The position numbers and the translations under genes are program-made. Under the pieces are notes generated by a model. The model had not been told where the DNA came from and ran no database searches. It was given only the letters and a program-made list of their open reading frames with translations. Shown here piece by piece: positions 36,449-43,659 of a DNA stretch of 43,659 nucleotides; position 1 is the stretch's first letter, and each line of letters begins with the position of its first letter. This DNA is from Altererythrobacter sp. Lineage in GTDB: Bacteria > Pseudomonadota > Alphaproteobacteria > Sphingomonadales > Sphingomonadaceae. The stretch spans positions 172,198 to 215,856 of the forward strand of contig JAFKFN010000006.1 in the NCBI GenBank assembly GCA_017308255.1, read 5' to 3'.

Positions 36449-36616
36449 ATGACACTGGGTCCATCGGGCAGGCGGCGGGAACCGCTCTATGTCCTTCCCA
36501 TGGCGCTGGCACTGGTGCTGGCGGCTTTCCTGGGCGGCGCACTGGGCCTGGTGTGGCAGGCCTCAGGCCTTGGCCAGGGGGAGCCGGCGCAAGCGCAGGC
36601 GGAAGCCACGCCTTAA
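36449..36616 (+). CDS. Small single-pass membrane protein (55 residues)
   Basis: An ATG at 36449 with GGAAGGGACGGGG just upstream opens 55 codons ending in TAA. The peptide has a basic start (GRRREP), a single hydrophobic helix (about 13-36, [20 protein letters not shown]) and a Gln/Ala/Glu-rich tail ([14 protein letters not shown]). It is too short to assign; the membrane helix, the good ribosome site and divergence from acnA make it plausible. No family recognised. Confidence 0.5.
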   Translation: MTLGPSGRRREPLYVLPMALALVLAAFLGGALGLVWQASGLGQGEPAQAQAEATP

Positions 36617-36676
36617 AGCGTGCTCATCTTTGGTTGGAACACTCGTCAGTTAGAGGATCATACTCCAGGCGCTTCG

Positions 36677-37561
36677 TCAGGCGGCCGTCTGTTCAGGGCG
36701 GCGGCGAGGGGCGGCGATCCAGCAGGCGGCCGTCACCAGCGCCGTGCCCAGCAAGGTGGGCCAGGTCAGCCGTTCGCCGAAGGCCAGCCAGCCCATCAGC
36801 GCCGCCCAGCCGAACGCGCTGTATTCGACCGGCACCAGGACTTGCGCCTCCGCCCGGGCATAGGCCCAGGAAAACAGCATCCCGGCGCTCACCGCCAGCG
36901 CCGCCGCGCCGGCTATCGCCGCGGCGATCAGCGTGCCGGAAGGCATCCGCGCGAACCACGGCGCGAACGGCAGCAGGCACAGCAGCACCGTCGTGTTCAT
37001 GAAGCTGGCGACTTCGAGAGGCCTTGCCAGCTGCGCCTGGCGCCGTTGCAGCACCAGGTTCCATGCATAGAGCACGGCCGACAGCAGCACCGCGGCGATA
37101 CCCAGCGCCGCCCCGTCGCCATGCCCGCTGGCGTCGAGCCGGGCATAGGCGATCACGACCACGCCCACCAGGCCGAGCAGCGAGGCGGCGACGGCGCCGG
37201 GGCGAATCGTCTCGCCCAGCACGGCGGCGGCGAGATAGAGCGCGATCAGCGGGGCGATGAACGACAGCGCGATCGCCTCGGCCATCGGCAGCAGGGTCAA
37301 CCCGAAGAAGAACGTCAGCGCCATGGCCGCCGATACGCAGCCGCGCAGGAGGTGCAGGCGAACCGTCTTGTGTTCCGGCCAGCGGCCGCCGCTCAGGTGC
37401 CACAGCGGCACCGCCAGCAGCATCGCCGCCGCGCTGCGCCACAGCAGCGCGCTGTAGGCCCCGATCGCCAGCGAAGCGCCCTTCATCAGCGCGTCCATCA
37501 GCGAATAGAGGGCGACCCCGGCGAGCGTCGCGATGAAGGGAAGGGCTGGCCGGTCTCGCAT
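36677..37561 (-). CDS. EamA/DMT-family transporter
   Basis: A 294-residue inner-membrane protein with about ten helices in two EamA repeats (about 10-135 and 150-285). Typical segments are LYSLMDALMKG near the start and FSWAYARAEAQVLVPVEYSAF in the second half, as in S-adenosylmethionine/drug-metabolite exporters of the RhaT/SAM-transporter type, but the substrate is unknown. ATG at 37561; a TTG at 37591 would add ten residues. It is not closely similar to the EamA protein at 11716. Confidence 0.85.
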   Translation of the reverse strand: MRDRPALPFIATLAGVALYSLMDALMKGASLAIGAYSALLWRSAAAMLLAVPLWHLSGGRWPEHKTVRLHLLRGCVSAAMALTFFFGLTLLPMAEAIALSFIAPLIALYLAAAVLGETIRPGAVAASLLGLVGVVVIAYARLDASGHGDGAALGIAAVLLSAVLYAWNLVLQRRQAQLARPLEVASFMNTTVLLCLLPFAPWFARMPSGTLIAAAIAGAAALAVSAGMLFSWAYARAEAQVLVPVEYSAFGWAALMGWLAFGERLTWPTLLGTALVTAACWIAAPRRRPEQTAA

Positions 37562-37733
37562 GATCGATCCCAATAGGCCGGATAGGGACAATCCACGATA
37601 ACGAAAGATTCAGCGGACAGTCAGGCGCGCGGCTTGATACATTTGGGCGAACAAGGCAGAATCCGGCTCGCTTGATTTGAGCCGGGGCCGGCAAGGAAGC
37701 CGGGCCGCACGGCAAACAGGGCCCTACCCGAAG

Positions 37734-39092
37734 ATGACGTTTTCGCTGCGTACCTTTCTCGTCTCCGGCCTGGCCGGAGCCCTGGCGCTTCCCGCCATGG
37801 CGCAGGATCTGCCGGTCGTCCCGGCGCCCGTGCCGCCGGCGGGCGGCAACCCCGGCGAAGTCATCGCCGTGCCCACGGGCCGCATCCTCACCCTGCCGCC
37901 GGTGCTCGATTATCCGGCGGTCATGCCATGGCCGGTGGACCGGGCGCGCGCGCTGCTCGCCGCGGTGGAGGGCATCGGCGCCGAAGGGCTCGATCCCAAG
38001 GACTATCGCCTGGCCGACTTGCGCACGGCAATCGCCGCCGGGGCCAGCCCGCAACTGGACGAAGTGGCGAGCCAGGCGTTCACCTGGCTGGTGGAGGACC
38101 TGCGCGACGGGCGCACGCCGATGGAAGCGCGCAAGCAGTGGTTCGTGGTCGATCCCGATCCCGACATCCTGCCGACCGGCAAGGTCATGGCCGATGCACT
38201 GGCCAGCGGCGATATCGCCGGCGCGCTCGCCGCGCTCGATCCCACGCATCCCGATTACGCCGCCCTGCGCGACGAACTGGCGAAGACGCCCGCAAGCGAT
38301 ACCAAGCGCCGCGCGCTGATCCGCGCCAACATGGATCGCTGGCGCTGGCTCCAGCGCGATCTGGGCGCGCAATACCTGCTGACCAACGTGCCGGAATTCC
38401 AGCTGCGGCTGACGGTCAACAACAAGATCATCCGCACCTATCGCACGATCGTGGGCAAGCCGGGCCGCACGGCCACCCCGCAGCTGGCGGAGATCGTCGA
38501 AGGGGTGATCTTCAACCCGACCTGGACGGTGCCGCAGTCGATTGTGAAGGGCGAAGGCCTGGGCGCGCGGGCACTGAACAATCCCGCCTGGGCGCGGGCC
38601 AACGGCTACAAGGCGACGCAGGGCGCGAACGGCTATGTCAGCGTGGTGCAGCAGCCGGGGCCTAACAACTCGCTGGGCCTGATGAAGCTGGACATGCCCA
38701 ATCCGCATGCGATCTTCCTGCACGACACGCCCAGCCGCAACCTGTTCAACCAGGATAACCGCGCGCTGAGCCATGGCTGCATCCGTACCGAGCGGGCGCT
38801 GGAACTGGCCATGACCATTGCCATCCTGGGCCAGGGCGCCACGCGTGACGAGGCGGTGGAGATCTCCACCTCCGGCGAATACACGCGGGTGCCGGTGAAG
38901 AAGACCATGGCGGTTTACATCACCTATTTCACCATGGCGCGCGACATCGGCGGGGAACTGAAGACCTTCAACGACATCTACGGCCGCGACGCGCCGGTGC
39001 TGGCGAGCTTCGAGCGCCCCCGCGTGGCAAACCGCGCCCGCGTGACGAGCGAGGAAGTCGTCCCGATCATCGACGACTTGCAGACGTCTTGA
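37734..39092 (+). CDS. L,D-transpeptidase with scaffold domain (LdtD/YcbB-like)
   Basis: A 452-residue exported protein. The signal peptide (about 1-23, cleavage after AMA) is followed by a Pro-rich linker, the helical scaffold domain (about 60-215, with GIGAEGLDPKDY) and the YkuD catalytic domain (about 216-390). The active site is HDTPSRNLFNQDNRALSHGC, with His330 and Cys349. Such enzymes form 3-3 cross-links in peptidoglycan or attach lipoproteins. No peptidoglycan-binding repeat was recognised. ATG at 37734 is preceded by a signal-peptide-compatible start; the frame extends upstream without one. It converges on another YkuD-type gene. Confidence 0.9.
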   Translation: MTFSLRTFLVSGLAGALALPAMAQDLPVVPAPVPPAGGNPGEVIAVPTGRILTLPPVLDYPAVMPWPVDRARALLAAVEGIGAEGLDPKDYRLADLRTAIAAGASPQLDEVASQAFTWLVEDLRDGRTPMEARKQWFVVDPDPDILPTGKVMADALASGDIAGALAALDPTHPDYAALRDELAKTPASDTKRRALIRANMDRWRWLQRDLGAQYLLTNVPEFQLRLTVNNKIIRTYRTIVGKPGRTATPQLAEIVEGVIFNPTWTVPQSIVKGEGLGARALNNPAWARANGYKATQGANGYVSVVQQPGPNNSLGLMKLDMPNPHAIFLHDTPSRNLFNQDNRALSHGCIRTERALELAMTIAILGQGATRDEAVEISTSGEYTRVPVKKTMAVYITYFTMARDIGGELKTFNDIYGRDAPVLASFERPRVANRARVTSEEVVPIIDDLQTS

Positions 39093-39211
39093 CCGGGGTG
39101 GTGCGGCGGGATGACCGGCTGGTCCCTCAGCCTTGAGGGCCGGCCTCTATGCTGAGAGCTACCCCAATCTTAAGCCGACCTCAGTTTTAAGCCGATCCCA
39201 ACCCTAAGAAT

Positions 39212-39290
39212 CGTCATTGCGAGCGTAGCGAAGCAATTCAGGGCGTATTGCTCTGCCGCCCTGAATTGCTTCGCTACGCTCGCAATGACG
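39212..39290. repeat. Dispersed inverted repeat, family 1, with covarying arms
   Basis: Arms 39212-39244 and 39258-39290 are 33 bases and fully complementary. Compared with the copy at 1334 the left arm has CAATTCAG instead of CAATCCAG, and the right arm has the matching CTGAATTG, so pairing is kept. It lies between convergent L,D-transpeptidase-type genes. The rest of the gap (39093-39339) is A/T-richer and holds a TTAAGCCGA direct repeat near 39170 and 39189. Confidence 0.9.
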
Positions 39291-39307
39291 AACTCGGGGT
39301 GGGGGAA

Positions 39308-39326
39308 TATAACCTAATCGGTTATA
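39308..39326. other. A/T-rich hairpin
   Basis: TATAACC (39308-39314) and GGTTATA (39320-39326) form a perfect 7-bp palindrome around TAATC. It is close to the stop of the minus-strand gene at 39340. It could be a weak terminator or an operator-like site; nothing decides. Confidence 0.35.
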
Positions 39327-39339
39327 AAGTTAATACCAA

Positions 39340-39951
39340 CTAACCCAGACCCAGCTGGTCCGCATAGAGCAGCCGTCCGCCGGAAAGCTGCGACAGGGCG
39401 AAGAGGAAGTCGCTGGGCGCCATGGCGAAGCAGCCGTTGGAGCGGCCCAGCCGGCCCCAGCGTTCGACATGGGCTTCGGTGCAATAATCGGCCGAATGCA
39501 TGACGATCGCCCGGTCGAGCGCATTCGAATTGTCGGGCTCGAGCCCGCCCAGGCGCACCGAGGTGCCGTATTTGCCGGTGTACCATTCCCAAGTGATATA
39601 GGCCCCCCGGCTGGTGGCGTTGGAGCCGGGCACGTTCGAAAACCAGTTGAGGAAGCCGTCATGCTCCGGGTCGGAGCCCATGCCGTGGGCCACGCGGAAC
39701 GATTGCACGGTGCCGTTTTCCAGATGGGCGAAATGGAACCGGGGGATCGACGAATGGACGCCGAAGTCCAGGATCCCGGCGATGTCACGCCGCCACAAGG
39801 CATCCCCGGCGCGGGCGACTTCGGCGCGGGCGAGTTCCAGGATCTTCGTCCCGCGCGCGTCGAGCCCGCTGGCCTGCGCGGCGACCCGGGCGGGCAGCGC
39901 AAGCGTGCCCGCTGTCGCGGCGGCCGAAACGATGAAGCTGCGCCTGTCCAC
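39340..39951 (-). CDS. Secreted YkuD-type catalytic-domain protein (YkuD_2 family)
   Basis: A 203-residue exported protein. The N-terminus DRRSFIVSAAATAG with a twin Arg resembles a Tat signal, followed by a cleavage-type ALPARVAAQA. The rest is a single domain with His152 in MHSADYC and Cys174 in GRSNGCFAM, the L,D-transpeptidase catalytic pair in the murein L,D-transpeptidase catalytic domain family (PF13645). Its reaction is unproven. I chose GTG at 39951 because AGGAA lies eight to nine bases upstream and the Tat-like motif then starts the protein; GTG at 39978 has a ribosome site placed too close. Confidence 0.8.
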   Translation of the reverse strand: MDRRSFIVSAAATAGTLALPARVAAQASGLDARGTKILELARAEVARAGDALWRRDIAGILDFGVHSSIPRFHFAHLENGTVQSFRVAHGMGSDPEHDGFLNWFSNVPGSNATSRGAYITWEWYTGKYGTSVRLGGLEPDNSNALDRAIVMHSADYCTEAHVERWGRLGRSNGCFAMAPSDFLFALSQLSGGRLLYADQLGLG

Positions 39952-40017
39952 CCGTGGGTTCCTGCCCTTTGCTTGCACGTCCTGTCTAGCGGGGCGCGGC
40001 TTAACCCCCGGTAAACC

Positions 40018-41145
40018 CTATTCCGCCGCTTCCGCAGGCAGTTCGGCGGCGGCCTCGATCTCCGCCGCCTTCTTCTCCACCAGCTCGACGATATGGTCGA
40101 GCATGTCGGCATCGGCCACGTGGTGATCGGTGACGCCGGAAAGATAGACCATGTGCTTGCCGGCGCCGCCGCCGGTGATGCCGATATCGGTTTCGCGCGC
40201 TTCGCCCGGGCCGTTGACCACGCAGCCGAGGACGGACAGCGAAAGCGGCGTCTTGATGTGCTGGAGCCGGTCCTCCAGCGCCTGCACCGTGCGGATCACG
40301 TCGAACCCCTGGCGGGCGCAGCTCGGGCAGGAGACCACCCGCACGCCGCGCGTGCGCAGGCCGAGCGCCTTGAGGATCTCGAACCCCACGCGCACTTCCT
40401 GCTCCGGCTCGGCGGACAGCGAGACGCGGATCGTGTCGCCGATGCCGGCCCACAGAAGGTTGCCCATGCCGATGCTGGATTTCACCGTGCCGCCGATCAG
40501 CCCGCCGGCTTCGGTGATGCCGAGGTGCAGCGGGCAATCGACCGCGTCGGCCAGCTGCATGTAGGCGGCGACCGCCAGGAACACGTCGCTGGCCTTCACC
40601 GCCACCTTGAATTCGTGGAAATCGCGGTCCTGCAACAGCTTGATGTGATCGAGCGCGGATTCGACTAGCGCTTCGGGGCAGGGCTCGGCGTATTTCTCCA
40701 GCAGGTCTTTCTCAAGGCTGCCGGCGTTCACCCCGATGCGAATCGCGCAGTGGTTCGCTTTCGCCGCGTTGACCACTTCGTTGACGCGTTCGGCCGAACC
40801 GATGTTGCCCGGGTTGATCCGCAGGCAGGCGGCGCCGGCATCGGCGGCTTCCAGCGCGCGCTTGTAGTGGAAGTGGATGTCCGCCACGATCGGCACGCGC
40901 GCGGCGCGGACGATCTGCTTGAGCGCCGCGGTGCTTTCCACATCGGGGCAGGAAACGCGGATAATGTCCGCCCCGGCATCCTCGCAGCGGCGGATCTGGT
41001 CGATCGTCGCCTTCGGGTCCGACGTGGGCGTGTTGGTCATCGTCTGCACGCTGATCGGCGCATCGCCGCCGACCGGCACGTTGCCGACCATGATCTGGCG
41101 GCTGGGCCGCCGGTGAATCGTTCGCCAGGGGCGGATTTCGTTCAT
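40018..41145 (-). CDS. ispG: 4-hydroxy-3-methylbut-2-enyl diphosphate synthase
   Basis: A 375-residue iron-sulfur enzyme of the MEP isoprenoid pathway, converting MEcPP to HMBPP. The TIM-barrel part holds VADIHFHYK and LRINPGNIG; the Fe-S domain has CPSC (Cys273, Cys276) and GCVVNGPGE (Cys308, Glu315). ATG at 41145 gives [13 protein letters not shown], the usual start; the frame stays open to 41226 but passes through the conserved upstream element. The start lies only about 18 bp after that element. Confidence 0.97.
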   Translation of the reverse strand: MNEIRPWRTIHRRPSRQIMVGNVPVGGDAPISVQTMTNTPTSDPKATIDQIRRCEDAGADIIRVSCPDVESTAALKQIVRAARVPIVADIHFHYKRALEAADAGAACLRINPGNIGSAERVNEVVNAAKANHCAIRIGVNAGSLEKDLLEKYAEPCPEALVESALDHIKLLQDRDFHEFKVAVKASDVFLAVAAYMQLADAVDCPLHLGITEAGGLIGGTVKSSIGMGNLLWAGIGDTIRVSLSAEPEQEVRVGFEILKALGLRTRGVRVVSCPSCARQGFDVIRTVQALEDRLQHIKTPLSLSVLGCVVNGPGEARETDIGITGGGAGKHMVYLSGVTDHHVADADMLDHIVELVEKKAAEIEAAAELPAEAAE

Positions 41146-41160
41146 TTCAGCGCGTCGTTT

Positions 41161-41324
41161 CCTGACAGGTGTTGACACATCTGACACTGTCCAAGGGCAA
41201 ATGTCACTTTGGCCTCGAAATGTCACCTTGCGGTTCGAACCGTCACCTTAGGCGGCGGCAATCGGCGGTTTCATGACAGCAGCCATCGCGCGCGCCCTTA
41301 CCAGCTTTGCGCCTCGTAGGAAAA
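41161..41324 (-). promoter_or_regulatory. Conserved upstream region of ispG, shared with ruvA
   Basis: Reading toward ispG: TTTTCCTACG (41324-41315), then AAGGTGAC at 41249, CAAGGTGACA at 41230 and AAAGTGACAT at 41210 (three units about 20 bp apart), GGACAGTGTCAGA, and TGTCAACACCTGTCA ending near 41163. Between the first two units lies a perfect 12-bp palindrome CGGTTCGAACCG (41231-41242). The ruvA copy has the same blocks but one GTGAC unit fewer. No gene is visible in 41146-41460. The protein bound is unknown. Confidence 0.7.
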
Positions 41325-41460
41325 GGTGGGTTTACGGCGGGTGAAGGGCACTACATCCTCGTGAGACAAGCGAGGGCGGTGGTGGTGCGGCTGATGGCCG
41401 ATTTTCAACGTGGGCTTTCGATCATTGCAGATATCGCCGTCAAACGGCACAAACATACCT

Positions 41461-41769
41461 ATGAGTAGGGAAGGCAAGCTTTTTTTGGCCTATTCGGTCG
41501 TTGCGATGCGGCTTCTCTTGACTCTTCTGTTCGTGCCGGTCTGCTTGGTTGCCGCATATGCGTTGTTCGTCGGCATTACGTTCGGGTTTAATCTTTGGAA
41601 CCCGAAGCATCCTGTGGTTACAATCGTTTGGTTAGGTATCGTGGCTTCGCCTGTGTGGTTCTACGGGTTACTCGTTTGGTCCGCGAAGTCTGAACGCAGG
41701 ATCATAATTTTCTTTGGTCTGACGTGCGCAGCACTGTTGGCGGGGATCGCGCACTACGTGACTCACTAG
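41461..41769 (+). CDS. Small membrane protein in low-GC DNA
   Basis: A 102-residue protein with three hydrophobic segments (about 8-42, 51-73, 81-98) and a SREGK start. No family recognised. ATG at 41461 is my choice because it begins just before the first helix; an upstream GTG at 41410 would add 17 mostly polar residues. The gene and its 5' flank are clearly lower in GC than the genes on each side, which suggests later acquisition. Its relation to neighbours is unknown. Confidence 0.6.
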   Translation: MSREGKLFLAYSVVAMRLLLTLLFVPVCLVAAYALFVGITFGFNLWNPKHPVVTIVWLGIVASPVWFYGLLVWSAKSERRIIIFFGLTCAALLAGIAHYVTH

Positions 41770-41830
41770 TGGAACTATTGTCGTCCACTTTCCATCCATC
41801 GCGTACATCTTCGAGCTGGGAAGACCCGGG

Positions 41831-43333
41831 TCACGCCGCCCGCACCACGCACGCCACGAAACCGTCCGATCGGGCGAGCATGGCGCCCGCAGGGCCGATG
41901 CCGCAGCGTTCGGCGGTTTCCGGCGAGAGCCTGACGGTTTCGTAAGGCCCGCTTTCGGGAACCGCGTCGGGGCCGGCCAGCCACACGGGGGCGTTCACGG
42001 CACAATCGAGCGTGGAGCGGCCGTCTTCCAGCCAGGCGTGGGGCACGCGGGCGCCGGGGCGGCCGCGGGTGTGGTCGGGGTGGAGGCAGGCGGGCTCATC
42101 CTCGCGGCGGCCTTCGGCCACGGCGTTCGAGCGGTAGAACTGGCCGATCTCCATCGTCAGCTCGTCCAGCAGCTCGGGCGTATCGGGGCCAATCTCCTCC
42201 GGCGTGACGCGGCGGATGTAGCGGGCATAGGCCTGCTCCACGGTAAGCTGGCCGACCGGGCGCCGTTCCGCCTCGTAGCTGTCGAGCAGGGTCTCGTCCG
42301 CCTCGCCGTTCAGCACGGCGGCCAGCTTCCAGGCGAGATTGGCCGCGTCCTGCACCCCGGTATTGCCGCCGAAGCCGCCGGTGGGCGGGACGACGTGCGC
42401 CGCGTCGCCGGCGAGGAACACGCGGTGTTGGCGATAGGCTTCGGCGCATTCGGCGGTCGCCTTCCACGTGGCGACATCCTCTATCTCGATGGCCAGATCG
42501 GGCACGCCGACCGCCGAGCGGACCAGCGCCACGCAGCGTTCGGGCGAGGTATCGCCCGCGACATCGGTGGCGCCCGGCAGCGACAGGTCACCCAGCGTGT
42601 TGACCGCCAGGAACCCGCGCGTGCCCCCTGCCTCGAAGCGGAAGAAGCCGCGCTGGTCGGCATTGGCGACGTAGATCACGCCAAGCTGGCGCCCGTCGAG
42701 CCAAGGGCGGCAATCGGCCTTGAAATAGATCGTGATGCTGTCCGACAGCAGGCCTGGCCCGTGCATGGCGATATTCAGCGCCTGGCGCACCGCGCTGCGA
42801 TTGCCGTCCGCCGCGATCATCCATTTCGCGCGGGTCCGCCAGGTTTCGCCGCTGGCGAGATCGCGCAGCTCGGCCACCACGTGGTCGTCGAACTGTTCGA
42901 ACCCGATCAGCTCGGTGCGATAATGCAGGTCGGCCCCCAGTTCGGCCGCGCGGCGATGCAGCAGCGGCTCCAGGCTCTGCTGGGTCATGAAGAACCGGCG
43001 GCAGGCACTGTAGGGTTCCACCCCGGCGTTGATGCTGTCCACGAAGCGGGCCAGTTCCCGCCCGGCGAGCGATTCGACTAGGTTGATCCCGCCGTCCGGC
43101 CCGAACTGTTCTTCGGAAGCCTCGCGGATCGCAGGCTCCAGCCCGATCCGGCGATAGGCTTCCATCGTGCCGATGTGGAAATAGCCGGCACGCGGGTGGA
43201 TGGAGGTGCCGGCGTGCTTTTCCACCACCGTGGCGGATATGCCGTGATGGCCGAGGAACGCCGCCGCCGAGAGCCCCACCAGGCTGCCGCCCACGATGAG
43301 CACATCGTCTTGCGCCGGTCCGCGTGCCGCCAT
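41831..43333 (-). CDS. FAD-dependent aromatic monooxygenase-type oxidoreductase
   Basis: A 500-residue flavoprotein of the PHBH/UbiH-like group A hydroxylases. It shows the dinucleotide motif LIVGGSLVGLSAAAFLGHHG near the N-terminus, the second FAD contact around MIAADGNRSAVRQAL (the DG motif), and FLAGDAAHVVPPTGGFGGNTG (the GD motif), followed by QDAANLAWKL. A C-terminal thioredoxin-like extension as in phenol hydroxylases appears short. Substrate not inferable. ATG at 43333 follows GGAGCGGGG at normal spacing. It stands alone, with no catabolic genes around it. Confidence 0.88.
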   Translation of the reverse strand: MAARGPAQDDVLIVGGSLVGLSAAAFLGHHGISATVVEKHAGTSIHPRAGYFHIGTMEAYRRIGLEPAIREASEEQFGPDGGINLVESLAGRELARFVDSINAGVEPYSACRRFFMTQQSLEPLLHRRAAELGADLHYRTELIGFEQFDDHVVAELRDLASGETWRTRAKWMIAADGNRSAVRQALNIAMHGPGLLSDSITIYFKADCRPWLDGRQLGVIYVANADQRGFFRFEAGGTRGFLAVNTLGDLSLPGATDVAGDTSPERCVALVRSAVGVPDLAIEIEDVATWKATAECAEAYRQHRVFLAGDAAHVVPPTGGFGGNTGVQDAANLAWKLAAVLNGEADETLLDSYEAERRPVGQLTVEQAYARYIRRVTPEEIGPDTPELLDELTMEIGQFYRSNAVAEGRREDEPACLHPDHTRGRPGARVPHAWLEDGRSTLDCAVNAPVWLAGPDAVPESGPYETVRLSPETAERCGIGPAGAMLARSDGFVACVVRAA

Positions 43334-43488
43334 TGCCCCGCTCCTTCTCGCCCCGGCGCGCATCCTATGCTCTTCCGGCGGCGGAGCAAGTCGGCCCCGG
43401 CGCCGATGCGTTCCGTCTATCCAAGCGCGCGCGCCGTCCGTAGATGCGGGGATGCCGGGCGCGGGCGCCCGAGGCGGCAGGAGGTACG

Positions 43489-43659
43489 ATGGAGGATTCG
43501 GGAGCCGGATTCGTCTTGCGCGACGGCTTCCTGCTGCTGGGCTTCGCGCTGGCCTGCGTGCTGCTGTTCCGGCGGCTGGGGCTGGGCGCCACGCTGGGCT
43601 ACCTCCTGGCCGGCGTGATCGTCGGCCCGCATGTGCTGGGCCTCGTCGGCGATGCCGAG
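43489..43659 (+). CDS. Kef-type (CPA2) cation/proton antiporter, N-terminus only
   Basis: Fifty-seven codons reach the right edge of the window. The start MEDSGAGFVLRDGFLLLG with hydrophobic helix 1 (about 10-29) is followed by LGATLGYLLAGVIVGPHVLG, a typical second helix of CPA2 K+/H+ and Na+/H+ antiporters (Kef family). The ribosome site AGGAGGT before ATG 43489 is excellent. The C-terminal part, including any TrkA-N domain, is not seen. It diverges from the FAD monooxygenase gene. Confidence 0.85.
   Translation, partial: MEDSGAGFVLRDGFLLLGFALACVLLFRRLGLGATLGYLLAGVIVGPHVLGLVGDAE

Overview
The window reads as a GC-rich chromosome segment of an alphaproteobacterium of the order Sphingomonadales (Novosphingobium/Sphingomonas-like). 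The grounds are the protein character, a dnaA-rpsT pair, the ubiE-ubiB-coaBC-dut run, secB-murJ-trpS opposite Tim44-mltA-smr, and GANTC sites upstream of dnaA. This is inference from family knowledge, since no database was searched. Almost everything is housekeeping. No tRNA, rRNA, CRISPR array, transposase, integrase or phage gene was seen.

Layout. 1-7030: a truncated membrane-anchored protein, a glutathione S-transferase, a cupin, dapE, a dicarboxylate/amino-acid symporter, then a leftward dapB-nth-lipoprotein operon (two diaminopimelate genes lie close together) and a sirtuin. 7031-8516: a MoeB/ThiF-like E1 enzyme between two repeat-filled gaps. 8517-11650: leftward dnaA, rpsT and mutM. 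11716-18563: rightward EamA transporter, ubiE, ubiB, a GT-C-like membrane protein, coaBC and dut (ubiquinone, CoA and nucleotide metabolism). 18682-22918: leftward secB, murJ, trpS and a DUF4136 lipoprotein. 23146-25543: rightward Tim44-like protein, mltA, smr. 25553-27976: leftward ahpC-ahpF peroxidase system. 28117-29876: a TetR repressor diverging from a secreted esterase, with an operator inside the promoter. 29946-33564: aroC, then ruvA - small membrane protein - ruvB. 33640-39951: acnA, a tiny membrane protein, another EamA transporter, and two L,D-transpeptidase-fold proteins facing each other. 40018-43659: ispG, a small low-GC membrane protein, an FAD monooxygenase, and the start of a Kef-type antiporter.

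Four families of dispersed palindromic repeats fill intergenic gaps. Family 1 is a 30-bp-arm inverted repeat, with intact or near-intact copies at 1334, 18579 and 39212 and a decayed copy at 7178. Family 2 is a 29-bp unit at 7119, 7302, 31078 and 31131. Family 3 is rich in CTCCGCG, at 7022/7353 and 8289-8460. Family 4 consists of CCTCCC-type hairpins at 13556-13644 and 27159-27293. At 7022-7395 three families are nested inside one another, and the outer 43-bp arms contain the stop codons of both convergent genes.

The most unusual signal is a pair of homologous upstream regions, one before ruvA (31222-31373) and one before ispG (41161-41324, opposite strand). They share several conserved blocks and TGTCA and GTGAC half-sites spaced at about 10 and 20 bp. 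This looks like a shared, helically phased control region linking a DNA-repair operon and an isoprenoid gene. Other points of interest are an in-frame TGA that splits a membrane protein gene between ruvA and ruvB, a linker of about 135 residues inside CoaBC, and a non-canonical zinc finger in MutM.
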